From Streptomyces sp. NBC_01235 (GTDB lineage Bacteria; Actinomycetota; Actinomycetes; Streptomycetales; Streptomycetaceae): a stretch of DNA of 64,000 nucleotides. The translations under genes and the position numbers were made by a program. The notes below the pieces were generated by a model. It saw nothing but the letters and a program-made list of their open reading frames with translations. It had not been told where the DNA came from and did not search any database. The stretch lies in NCBI RefSeq assembly GCF_035989285.1, contig NZ_CP108513.1:1922001-1986000 (forward strand). The letters run 5' to 3'. Each line of letters begins with the position of its first letter. The stretch's first letter is position 1. Of this stretch, positions 42,526-51,032 are shown in pieces.

Positions 42526-43683
42526 TTGGGGCAGCTGACCGGCGGGGATCCCTCGCTGTTGCGACGGATCAATTCCGCGGTGGTGCTGCACGCGCTGCGT
42601 GCCGCGGACTGCTCGACGCTCACGGAGATCACCCGCGTGACGGGGCTGTCCCGGCCGACCGTCGAGGGGGTCGTCGAGGATCTGATCCAGGCGGGGCTCG
42701 TCGTCGAGAAGGCGGCCGAGGAGGGTGCCGCCCGGCGGCAGGGGCGGCCCGCGCGGCGGTTCCGGTTCCGGGCGGAGGCCGGGCATCTGCTGGGCGTGGA
42801 GATCGGGTCGCATCGAGTGGCCGCGCTGCTGGCCGACCTGGACGGCCGGGTGCTGGGCGCGCAGGTCAAGGACGTCGACGAGAGCGCCCCGGCGGACGAG
42901 AGGCTGGAGCGGGTGCGGTCTGCGGTCGCCGAGCTGCTGCGCCGGGCGGGCGTGCCGCGCAGCTCCCTGCGGGCGGTGGGGGTCGCCACGCCCGGGATCG
43001 TCGAGGCGGACGGGACCGTGCGGCTGGGCACGGCGCTGCCCGAGTGGACGGGGCTGCGGCTGGGCGAGCGGCTGAGTCGTTCCTTCAGGTGTCCGGTGCT
43101 GGTGGAGAACGACGCCAACGCGGCGGCCGTGGCCGAGCACTGGAAGGGGGCTGCCACCGAGTCCGACGACGTCGTCTTCGTGCTGGCCGGGCTGAGTCCG
43201 GGCGCCGGCTCGCTGATCGGGGGGCGGCTGCACCGGGGGTACGGCGGGGCGGCCGGGGAGATCGGCGCGCTGCATCTGCTGGGGCGGGAGGTGACCCCTG
43301 AGACGCTGCTGTCCACGACGGACGAGCCGCTGCATCCGTTGGACGAGCAGGCGGTCGCGAAGGTGTTCGCGCAGGCGCGCGAGGGCGACCAGCGGGCCCG
43401 GGCCGCGGTGGACCGCTTCATCCAGCGGCTGGTGCACGACGTGGCCGCGCTGGTCCTGGCGCTCGACCCGGAGCTGGTCGTGGTCGGCGGCTGGGCGGCC
43501 GGTCTGGACGGCGTACTGGAGCCTCTGCGCCACGAGTTGGCGCGCTACTGTCTGCGGCCGCCGAGGGTGACCCTGTCACTGCTCGGAGAGGCGGCGGTGG
43601 CGACGGGGGCGCTGCGGCTCGCCCTCGACCACGTGGAGGAGCAGTTGTTCGCGGTGGAGGGGACGGTGACCGCGCGGCGGTGA
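42526..43683 (+). CDS. ROK-family transcriptional regulator
   Basis: The 385-residue protein starts at TTG 42526 behind GGGAGG. The winged helix at about 10-75 (LTEITRVTGLSRPTVEGVVEDLIQAGLVVE) is followed by a ROK kinase-like domain (GVEIGSHRVAALLADLDG, GVATPGIVEAD, VLVENDANAAAVAEHW). The zinc motif usual in ROK proteins (CxCGxxGC) is absent: the region after IGALHLLG has no cysteines. It is therefore likely a repressor sensing a sugar without kinase activity. It is a single gene between hairpins. Confidence 0.9.
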   Translation: MGQLTGGDPSLLRRINSAVVLHALRAADCSTLTEITRVTGLSRPTVEGVVEDLIQAGLVVEKAAEEGAARRQGRPARRFRFRAEAGHLLGVEIGSHRVAALLADLDGRVLGAQVKDVDESAPADERLERVRSAVAELLRRAGVPRSSLRAVGVATPGIVEADGTVRLGTALPEWTGLRLGERLSRSFRCPVLVENDANAAAVAEHWKGAATESDDVVFVLAGLSPGAGSLIGGRLHRGYGGAAGEIGALHLLGREVTPETLLSTTDEPLHPLDEQAVAKVFAQAREGDQRARAAVDRFIQRLVHDVAALVLALDPELVVVGGWAAGLDGVLEPLRHELARYCLRPPRVTLSLLGEAAVATGALRLALDHVEEQLFAVEGTVTARR

Positions 43684-43699
43684 CCAGCCGTCACGGGTG

Positions 43700-43738
43700 A
43701 AGCGCGCCGCGCCCCGGAGGAGTTCCGGGGCGCGGGGA
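43700..43738. terminator. hairpin terminator after the ROK gene
   Basis: GCGCCGCGCCCCGGA pairs with TCCGGGGCGCGGGG. The rest of the interval to 44063 (about 320 bp) shows no gene that I can support. Confidence 0.65.
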
Positions 43739-44063
43739 CGTATCCCGTCGGCAGCCGTGCGCAGGCTGTTCGCAGAACGTCTCTGATTGGCTTGCCGGAC
43801 CCGTGGGTTGCACAGGACCGGAGCGTGGACGTGCTGCTCCATGCCGCCAATCGTTTTCGTGTCCTGGTGTCGCCGGACAAGCCGCCGACCCGCGTGACAC
43901 GTCCCTCCGGACGCTGGCCGGTCAAGCCGGTACAGCCCTGACCAGGGAGGATGCCCGACGTCTCCTGGGCGCCGGGCGGCCGCGTCACACTCTGCCACGA
44001 AGTGGCCACGAAATGCCCATCCGACTGTGAGCCTGCCGCACGGGGCCCGAGACGACGGGTTGG

Positions 44064-44825
44064 TCAGGACGCCTGCCGCTCCGGGCCGTGGTGTATCTCC
44101 ACGCCGCCGGACGCGCCGAACGTCAGGCGGCATGTGTCAGCGCGATACGTGGCCACGGAGAGCGCCGCGGTGCGGCCCTCGGCGAAGAAGCGGGTGGTGA
44201 CGACGAGGACGGGCGCGCCGGGGAGCCGGTCGAGTTCCTTGGCGTCGTCCGCGCGGGCCGAGCCCAGCTCCACGGCGCGGTCCTGGCCCTGTAGTTCCAG
44301 GTGCTGGAGCTCGCGCAGCACGGCACGCGCGCGTGCCGCCTCGGACGGGGCGTCGATCGCGGCGAGGTCGGGCACCGACGTCCGGGGGACGTAGAGCAGT
44401 TCCGCGGCGACGGGCTGGCCGTGCGAGACCCGCGAGCGGCGCACGATGTGCACGGCCTGGTCGCGGGCGGTCTCCAGGGCGGTGGCTACGGCCGCGGGCG
44501 GAGCCGCGAGTGTGCAGTCGACGGCCTGCCAGGCGTCGTCGCCCGTCCCCGGCCAGACCTGCTGTTCGGAGCCGACGGCGACGCCCATCCGCGGCGGCGC
44601 CACGGTGGTGCCGACGCCACGGCGGCGTTGCAGCCGGCCCTCCAGTTCGAGCTGCTCCAGCGCCTGACGGAGCGTCGCGCGGGCGACGCCGAAGCGGGCG
44701 GCCAGCTCACGCTCGTTGGGCAGGATCTCGCCCACCGTGAATTCGGAGTCGAGTGCCTCGCTGAGCACCGTCTTGAGATGCCAGTACTTCGGTTCCGGTA
44801 CCGATTCCAGTTGCGTGGTCCCCAC
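44064..44825 (-). CDS. GntR-family regulator with UTRA domain
   Basis: I chose GTG 44825 (253 residues) because GGAGGACAGG precedes it; the frame extends upstream to 44921 without homology. The winged helix is at about 15-80 (LPNERELAARFGVARATLRQALEQLELEGRLQRRRGVGTTV). A C-terminal UTRA effector domain follows (IVRRSRVSHGQPVAAELLYVPRTSVPDL...TTRFFAEGRTAALSVATYRADTCRL). This is the HutC/DasR type, which binds sugars, amino-acid derivatives or other small ligands. The target is unknown; the 44826-45107 intergenic region with its AT-rich TTTATTAAAGG stretch is the likely promoter. Confidence 0.9.
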   Translation of the reverse strand: MGTTQLESVPEPKYWHLKTVLSEALDSEFTVGEILPNERELAARFGVARATLRQALEQLELEGRLQRRRGVGTTVAPPRMGVAVGSEQQVWPGTGDDAWQAVDCTLAAPPAAVATALETARDQAVHIVRRSRVSHGQPVAAELLYVPRTSVPDLAAIDAPSEAARARAVLRELQHLELQGQDRAVELGSARADDAKELDRLPGAPVLVVTTRFFAEGRTAALSVATYRADTCRLTFGASGGVEIHHGPERQAS

Positions 44826-45107
44826 CCTGTCCTCCGCAATCGCCGTGGTCCGGCGGCGTTTTTCGCGCCCTTGTTTATTAAAGGTTGTTGTACTTCTCTG
44901 CGACCATAGGGCGGCCCCCACCCTTGGTCAAGACCAATCCTCCAACCCTCCGGGCGCCGCCGGGCGTCCGGGGGAAAGCGTTTACGGGGCGTTCGCACGG
45001 GCGCGCTTTCGTGACACTCCGGCAAAGTCCTGGTCGTGAAACGCGGGCTCCGAGGCCGGTCGGGAATTACCGTGACGAAGGTCTGATCCGACGAACGGGA
45101 GGTCGCT

Positions 45108-45761
45108 GTGCGGTACGCGGTGCTGGGTACGGGCGAGGTCGGTCGCACTTTGGGCGGAAAGCTGGTGGAGCTGGGGCACACGGTGGTCCTGGGTTCGCGC
45201 ACGAAGGACAACCCGACAGCCCTCGAGTGGGCGCGGGGAGCGGGGAAGGGGGCGAGCGCCGGTACGTTCGCGGAGGCGGCCGCCACTGCCGAGGTGGTCG
45301 TGAACGCGGTGGCCGGGCGGGCGTCGCTGGCCGCGCTTGAGGCGGCCGGGGCGTCCCACCTCGACGGGAAGGTCGTGGTGGACGTCTCCAACCCACTCGC
45401 GTTCGAGGACGGAGAGGCGCGGCTGTCGCCCGTGGAGTCGGACAGCGTGGGCGAGCAGATCCAGCGGGCGTTTCCGCACGCGCGCGTGGTGAAGTCCCTC
45501 AACACCGTCAACTGTCAGGTGATGGTGGATCCCGCGCGCGTGCCGGGCGAGCACCAGATCTTCGTGTGCGGGGAGGACGCGGACGCCAAGGAACAGGTCA
45601 CGGCGCTGCTCGGGGAGTTCGGCTGGCCGGCGGACCGGGTGCTCGACCTGGGCGGCATCCGGGCGGCGCGGAGCGTGGAGATGTGGCTGCCGCTGTGGCT
45701 GGACCTCATGCGGCGCTTCGGTCACGCGGACTTCAACCTGGAGCTGCGCAGAGCGCGTTGA
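45108..45761 (+). CDS. NADPH-dependent F420-type reductase family protein
   Basis: The 217-residue protein starts at GTG 45108 with GGGAGG upstream. It has an N-terminal Rossmann motif (YAVLGTGEVGRTLGGKL), LGSRTKDN for the NADP phosphate, and VVVDVSNPL and KSLNTVNCQVMVDP typical of the F420-dependent NADP oxidoreductase family. Many members use NADP with non-F420 substrates, so the cofactor assignment is by family only. It is a single gene. Confidence 0.85.
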   Translation: MRYAVLGTGEVGRTLGGKLVELGHTVVLGSRTKDNPTALEWARGAGKGASAGTFAEAAATAEVVVNAVAGRASLAALEAAGASHLDGKVVVDVSNPLAFEDGEARLSPVESDSVGEQIQRAFPHARVVKSLNTVNCQVMVDPARVPGEHQIFVCGEDADAKEQVTALLGEFGWPADRVLDLGGIRAARSVEMWLPLWLDLMRRFGHADFNLELRRAR

Positions 45762-45906
45762 GCAGGGCGAGGGGATGGCGATGGGCTGGCGATGGGCTCA
45801 CGGTGTTCACCCGCCAGAGGGCTACCCGCCGGTAGTAATTGCTGACAAGCTGTCTAAGGCGTCCTGACTCAGGCGTCCGCCGGCCAGTCCAGACGAGGAG
45901 CTTCCG

Positions 45907-46737
45907 ATGTCCGCCACCGTCTCCTTCGCGGTCCCCTCCCCCAGCGGCCCGCTGCCCGTCACCGTCTCCTACGCGCGCGCGGGAGAGGGCGAGCCGCTGC
46001 TCCTGCTGCACGGCATCGGTCATCACCGGCAGGCCTGGGACCCGGTGGTGGACATCCTGGCCGCCGAGCGCGAGGTGATCGCCGTGGACCTGCCCGGCTT
46101 CGGCGTCTCCCCGGCCCTGCCGGACGGGCTCGCCTACGACCTGCCCACGACGGCCGCGGTGTTCGGCGCGTTCTGCGAGGCGCTGGAGCTGGACCACCCC
46201 CATGTGGCCGGCAACTCCCTCGGCGGTCTGCTCGCCCTGGAACTCGGCCGGGAGAAGCTCGTACGGTCCGTCACCGCTCTGTCCCCGGCCGGGTTCTGGT
46301 CGGAGGCCGAGCGGCGCTACGCCTTCGGCGTCCTGATGACGATGCGGCAGATCTCCCGCCGGCTGCCGCTGCCTCTCGTCGAGCGGATGGCGCGCACGGC
46401 GGCCGGCCGTACGGCCCTCACCAGCACCATCTACGCCCGCCCGAGCCGCCGCTCACCCGAGGCCGTGGTCGCCGAGACGCTGGCCCTGGCACAGGCCACC
46501 GGGTTCGACCAGACCCTGCGGGCCGGCACCACCGTCCGGTTCACCGACGACATCCCCGAGATCCCGGTCACGGTCGGCTGGGGCACCCGCGACTGGCTGC
46601 TCGTGCGCCGTCAGGGCCTGCGCGCCAAGCAGGTCATCCCGGCCGCGCGCCTGGTGCGGCTGCCCGGCTGCGGTCACTGCCCGATGAACGACGACCCGGC
46701 GCTCGTCGCGCGCCTGATTCTCGACGCCGGCCGCTGA
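45907..46737 (+). CDS. alpha/beta-fold hydrolase
   Basis: The 276-residue protein has the oxyanion segment LLLLHGIGHHRQAWD, nucleophile elbow VAGNSLGGLLALE (Ser near 103), Asp in GWGTRDWLL and His in GCGHCPMNDDP. No signal peptide is present. The fold includes hydrolases and some haloalkane dehalogenases and esterases; the substrate is unknown. Its last 285 bp are overlapped antisense by the open frame of the EamA transporter. Confidence 0.9.
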   Translation: MSATVSFAVPSPSGPLPVTVSYARAGEGEPLLLLHGIGHHRQAWDPVVDILAAEREVIAVDLPGFGVSPALPDGLAYDLPTTAAVFGAFCEALELDHPHVAGNSLGGLLALELGREKLVRSVTALSPAGFWSEAERRYAFGVLMTMRQISRRLPLPLVERMARTAAGRTALTSTIYARPSRRSPEAVVAETLALAQATGFDQTLRAGTTVRFTDDIPEIPVTVGWGTRDWLLVRRQGLRAKQVIPAARLVRLPGCGHCPMNDDPALVARLILDAGR

Positions 46738-47619
46738 GACCCCCGGGGCACGGCTCAAGACCCCCGCGCCCAGGGCGACTCCGACCCCCACGAGGGCGCT
46801 GCCGACGGCCTGGGCGGGGCCGTATGAGCCCGTTCCGACGAGAGGGGCGGTGCCGGCCGCCGCGACCGGGATGAGGCCGGAGAAGAGGGTGGCGCGCTCG
46901 GCGCCGATCCGCTGCATGCCCATGTACCAGCACACGAAGCCGACGACGGTGACGACCGCCGCCTGCCACAGCAGCGCGGCGGCCTCCCCGCCCTCCGGCC
47001 GCCGCAGCCACCCGGCGCCGTCGGCCGGCAGGCCGATCGCGGCCGACTCGGCCGCGGCGAGCCCGCACACCGTGGCCGACAGCAACCGCGGACCCAGCGG
47101 CCGCAGGACGGGCACGGCCAGGACCGCGAAGCCGACTTCGCCGGCCAGCGCGCAGACCGAGCAGGCGATGCCCGCGCCGTCCGTACGGCCCCACCCCTGC
47201 ACCGTGAACGCGCCGACGGCGACCAGCGACGCGCCGTACAGGACCGGACGCCGGGGCCGCCGTCCCTCCAGGAGCGGGACGACGACCGCCACGACGACGG
47301 GCGCGCAGCCCACGAAGACTCCGGGGACGGCGGGTTCCGCGGAGCGCTCGGCGGCCAGCACGGCCAGGTTGAAGCCGACCATCCCGACGGCCGCGAGCAG
47401 CGCGAGGCGTACCCACTGGCGGGGGGTGAGCGCGCGCAGCCGGACCCGGGCGCCGGCACCGGCCAGGGGGACGAGCAGCAGACAGGCGAGGCCGTAGCGC
47501 AGGGCCTGGCCGCCCGCGTACGGGTAGGCGCCGAGGACGCTGTTGGCGGTGAAGGATCCTCCGACGAGGACGCAGGCGAGCGCGGCGAGCAGGCACCCGC
47601 GCAGGGTGGTGGCGTTCAT
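46453..47619 (-). CDS. EamA/DMT-family transporter
   Basis: From ATG 47619 the protein has ten hydrophobic segments (CLLAALACVLVGGSFTANSVLG to VGSALVGVGVALGAGVL), the two-EamA-repeat layout of drug/metabolite exporters. After about residue 290 the hydrophobic part ends, yet the frame stays open for about 95 more polar residues, antisense to the hydrolase gene. Either the protein has an unusual tail or a stop codon was lost. It is divergent from the MocR regulator, which probably controls it. Confidence 0.85.
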   Translation of the reverse strand: MNATTLRGCLLAALACVLVGGSFTANSVLGAYPYAGGQALRYGLACLLLVPLAGAGARVRLRALTPRQWVRLALLAAVGMVGFNLAVLAAERSAEPAVPGVFVGCAPVVVAVVVPLLEGRRPRRPVLYGASLVAVGAFTVQGWGRTDGAGIACSVCALAGEVGFAVLAVPVLRPLGPRLLSATVCGLAAAESAAIGLPADGAGWLRRPEGGEAAALLWQAAVVTVVGFVCWYMGMQRIGAERATLFSGLIPVAAAGTAPLVGTGSYGPAQAVGSALVGVGVALGAGVLSRAPGVSAAGVENQARDERRVVVHRAVTAAGQPHQARGRDDLLGAQALTAHEQPVAGAPADRDRDLGDVVGEPDGGAGPQGLVEPGGLCQGQRLGDHGLG

Positions 47620-47666
47620 GGACGTGACGCTAGGAACGACGGCGGCCCGGTTTAAGGTCCACTTCC

Positions 47667-49130
47667 ATGACGTCATCGGGGACCAATCCTGACGGCCCGT
47701 CCAGCACGTCCGGCGCATCCGGCACATCCGGCTCGGCGGCCTGGGAGGTGCTGCTGCCGGCCGCTTCCGCCCCGCCGCGCGCGCGTGGCCGTGCGCTTCA
47801 GGCCGCGCTGCGGGACGCGGTGCGCTCGGGGCGGCTCGCGCAGGGCACCCGGCTGCCGTCGAGCCGCGACCTCGCCGCCGACCTCGGGGTGTCACGCGGG
47901 CTGGTCACGGAGGCGTACGAGCAGTTGACGGCCGAGGGCTATCTGCGCAGCGGCCGGGGCGCCGGCACCTGGGTGGGCGGCGCCGTACGGGCGGCCCGGC
48001 CACGCGCGCGTGACCTCGCTCCGCGCTCCCCGGGTGCCCGGGCCGACTTCGTACCGGGGACACCGGACCTGTCACTGTTCCCGCGCGCCGCCTGGGCCGC
48101 CGCGCAACGGGCTGTGCTCGCCGAGCTGCCCCACCACGAGCTCGGCTATCCCGACCCGCGCGGGCTGCCCCGGCTGCGCACCGCCCTCGCCGGACTCCTC
48201 TCCCGCCGCCGGGGCGTGGTCGCCGACCCGGAGCGCCTCGTGGTCGTCTCGGGCGTGGCCCAGGCGACGGCGCTGCTCGGCCTCGCACTGCACGCGCGCG
48301 GGACGGACGCCGTCGGCGTCGAGGACCCCGGGAGCCCCCAGCACAGCTCCCTGTACGCGGCTGCGGGCGTCACCGCCGTACCCCTCCCGCTCGACGCCGA
48401 GGGGCCGGCCATGGACCCGCTCCGGTCGTCCGGCGTACGGGCCGTGGTGACGACGCCCGCGCACCAGTTCCCCACCGGCATCGCGTACTCCGCGCGGCGG
48501 CGCACCGAACTGCTCGACTGGGCACGGTCCGTGGACGGCTTCGTGCTGGAGGACGACTACGACGGCGACTTCCGCTACGACCGCGCTCCCGTGGGCGCGC
48601 TCCAGGGCCTGGACCCGGAGCGCGTGGCCTACACCGGGTCGGTCAGCAAGTCCCTCGCGCCGGGTCTGCGGCTGGGCTGGCTGCTCGTCCCCGAGGCGCT
48701 GGCCGAGGAGGTCGTCGAGCGCAAGCGGACGATGGACCTCGGCCATCCCACCCTCGACCAGGCGCTGTTCGCCCGGTTCGTGGAGCGCGGCGACTACGAC
48801 CGTCAGCTGCGCCGCTGCCAGCGGGCCTACCGGGAGCGCCGGGACATCCTCGTGGGCGCGCTCCAGGATCACTTCCCCGGGGCGCGGGTGACGGGGATCG
48901 CGGCGGGACTGCACGTCATCGCCGAGCTTCCGGAGCGGTACGGGCCTCAGCGGACGTTTCTGGAACGGGCGGCCGCGGCCGGCGTCGAGGTGCGTGCGCT
49001 GAGCGAGTACGTACACGCGCGTGCCGAGGACGACGGGGCGGAGGTCCGTCTCGTCCTCGGCTACGCGCACGTGCCGCCCGCGCGCATCCGGGACGGGGTC
49101 CGGCTGATGAGGGAGGCCACCGGGCGGTGA
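47667..49130 (+). CDS. MocR-family regulator (GntR wHTH fused to aminotransferase fold)
   Basis: The 487-residue protein has an N-terminal winged helix (RLPSSRDLAADLGVSRGLVTEAYEQLTAEGYL, about 68-100) and a fold-type I aminotransferase domain. PLP-binding Lys lies in YTGSVSKSLAPGLRLGW, and EDDYDGDFRYDR contains the cofactor Asp. MocR proteins sense PLP or amino compounds. It is divergent from the EamA exporter across 47 bp, a common regulator/exporter pairing. Confidence 0.93.
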   Translation: MTSSGTNPDGPSSTSGASGTSGSAAWEVLLPAASAPPRARGRALQAALRDAVRSGRLAQGTRLPSSRDLAADLGVSRGLVTEAYEQLTAEGYLRSGRGAGTWVGGAVRAARPRARDLAPRSPGARADFVPGTPDLSLFPRAAWAAAQRAVLAELPHHELGYPDPRGLPRLRTALAGLLSRRRGVVADPERLVVVSGVAQATALLGLALHARGTDAVGVEDPGSPQHSSLYAAAGVTAVPLPLDAEGPAMDPLRSSGVRAVVTTPAHQFPTGIAYSARRRTELLDWARSVDGFVLEDDYDGDFRYDRAPVGALQGLDPERVAYTGSVSKSLAPGLRLGWLLVPEALAEEVVERKRTMDLGHPTLDQALFARFVERGDYDRQLRRCQRAYRERRDILVGALQDHFPGARVTGIAAGLHVIAELPERYGPQRTFLERAAAAGVEVRALSEYVHARAEDDGAEVRLVLGYAHVPPARIRDGVRLMREATGR

Positions 49131-49250
49131 CGCGCGTCGGATCCCGTGGGCGCGCGGCCAGTTGTTCACCTGCGGTTTCCGTGTGCGCTGCGGCGCACCA
49201 GTAGTTGTGACTGTGCACGCCGGCCGGTTCCCGTCCCTGGAGGCCCTCTC

Positions 49251-50837
49251 ATGTCACACCGTCCGTTTCCCGGGCGCCGCAGCGTCCTGCGCGGCTCGCT
49301 CGCCGCGTCCGCGGCCCTGACCCTGCCCGCCGCCCTCGGCGCGGCGCCCGCTTTCGCGCTGTCCGGGCGGCCCAGGGCCGGTTGGGGTGTGCAGACCGGG
49401 GACGTGACCTCCGACTCCGGGCTGGTGTGGGTGCGGTCCGACCGTCCGGCGCGGATGGTGGTCGAGACCGCGGCGACCGAGTCGTTCCGGGGGGCCCGCC
49501 ACTGGCACGGTCCACTGCTCGGCACCGGTACGGACTTCACCGGCACGACCCGGCTGCACGGGCTGCCCGCGGGCGAGCAGATCCACTACCGGGTGCTGCT
49601 CGCCGACCCGGACGACCCGCGCCGCACCGGTGAGCCGGTGACCGGCACCTTCCGTACCGTGCCCCTCGGGCGCCGGCGCGGGGTGCGCTTCCTGTGGTCC
49701 GGGGACCTCGCGGGCCAGGGCTGGGGCATCAACCCCGACATCGGCGGCTACCGCATCTACGACGCGATGGCGGGGCTCGACCCCGACTTCTTCCTGTGCA
49801 GCGGCGACAACATCTACGCCGACGGCCCCATAACGGCGACGCAGGCGCTGCCCGACGGCAGCCTCTACCGGAACGTCACCACCGAGGAGAAGTCGAAGGT
49901 CGCCGAGACCCTCGCCGAGTTCCGCGGCAACTTCCGCTACAACCTGCTGGACGAGAACCTGCGCCGGTTCAACGCGCAGGTGCCGTCCATCATCCAGTGG
50001 GACGACCACGAGGTCCGCAACAACTGGTACCCGGGCGAGGTGATCGCCGACACCGACGCCCGCTACACGGAGAAGAGCGTCGACGTGCTCGCGGGGCGGG
50101 CCCGGCGGGCGTTCAGCGAGTACTTCCCGATCTCCACGCTGCGGCCGGGCGCCAAGGAGGGCCGCGTCCACCGGGTCATGCGGCACGGTCCGCTGCTCGA
50201 CGTGTTCGTGCTCGACATGCGCACGTACCGCAACGCCAACTCGCCCGACGACCAGAGCGTGGACCCGCAGGGCATCCTCGGCGCCGAGCAGCTGGAGTGG
50301 CTCAAGCGGGAGCTGTCGCGGTCGCGGGCGGTGTGGAAGGTGATCGCCGCCGACATGCCGCTCGGCCTGGTGGTGCCCGACGGCACCGAGGGCAAGGCGA
50401 ACATCGAGGCCGTGGCGCAGGGCGACCCGGGCGCGCCGCTCGGCCGTGAGCTGCAGATCGCCGAGCTGCTGCGGTTCGTCAAGCACCGGCGGATCACCGG
50501 CACGGTGTGGCTGACGGCCGACGTGCATCACACCTCGGCGCAGCACTACCAGCCGTCACGGGCCGCGTTCACCGACTTCGAGCCGTTCTGGGAGTTCGTC
50601 TCGGGACCGCTGAACGCGGGCGCCTTCCCGGCCAGCGCGCTCGACAACACCTTCGGCCCGGAGCGGGTGTTCGTGAAGGCGCCGACCGCCGCGAACGTGT
50701 CGCCGGCGGCGGGCTACCAGTTCTTCGGCGAGGTCGACATCGACGGCGACAGCGGCGAGTTGACGGTCCGTCTGCGTGAACAGGACGGCACCGTGCTGTT
50801 CACGCAGGTGCTCCAGCCGGGACGGGTCGGGCAGTAG
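49251..50837 (+). CDS. phoD: PhoD-like alkaline phosphatase, Tat-exported
   Basis: The 528-residue protein starts at ATG 49251 behind CTGGAGG. It has a twin-arginine signal (GRRSVLRGSLAASAALTLPAALGAAPAFA). The N-terminal Fn3-like PhoD_N domain (SGLVWVRSDRPARMVVE) is followed by the metallophosphatase domain with metal ligands in CSGDNIYADG, IIQWDDHEVRNNWYPG and TADVHHTSAQ. The family is a secreted phosphodiesterase/phosphomonoesterase that needs Ca/Fe. No clear PHO box was seen. Confidence 0.93.
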   Translation: MSHRPFPGRRSVLRGSLAASAALTLPAALGAAPAFALSGRPRAGWGVQTGDVTSDSGLVWVRSDRPARMVVETAATESFRGARHWHGPLLGTGTDFTGTTRLHGLPAGEQIHYRVLLADPDDPRRTGEPVTGTFRTVPLGRRRGVRFLWSGDLAGQGWGINPDIGGYRIYDAMAGLDPDFFLCSGDNIYADGPITATQALPDGSLYRNVTTEEKSKVAETLAEFRGNFRYNLLDENLRRFNAQVPSIIQWDDHEVRNNWYPGEVIADTDARYTEKSVDVLAGRARRAFSEYFPISTLRPGAKEGRVHRVMRHGPLLDVFVLDMRTYRNANSPDDQSVDPQGILGAEQLEWLKRELSRSRAVWKVIAADMPLGLVVPDGTEGKANIEAVAQGDPGAPLGRELQIAELLRFVKHRRITGTVWLTADVHHTSAQHYQPSRAAFTDFEPFWEFVSGPLNAGAFPASALDNTFGPERVFVKAPTAANVSPAAGYQFFGEVDIDGDSGELTVRLREQDGTVLFTQVLQPGRVGQ

Positions 50838-51032
50838 TCCGGCGTCCCGTACTCTCGACACCACGTGCCGCGCATCGGCGTCATCCCCCGGTGCGCGGTG
50901 CGGTCGTGACAGGCGCGATGCGAAGTGTGCGCAGCGATCGTATATGAATTAACAAAACGGGCATTGGTAACCTTTACCCATCAGTCACAATGCGTTCGTG
51001 ATCACGCAACACCGTTCCTCCACAGTGGCTGC

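Noticed and set aside
44826..45107. Possible small gene between GntR and the F420-type reductase
   Set aside because: Frames here read as extensions without homology; the region looks like promoter DNA with an AT-rich stretch.
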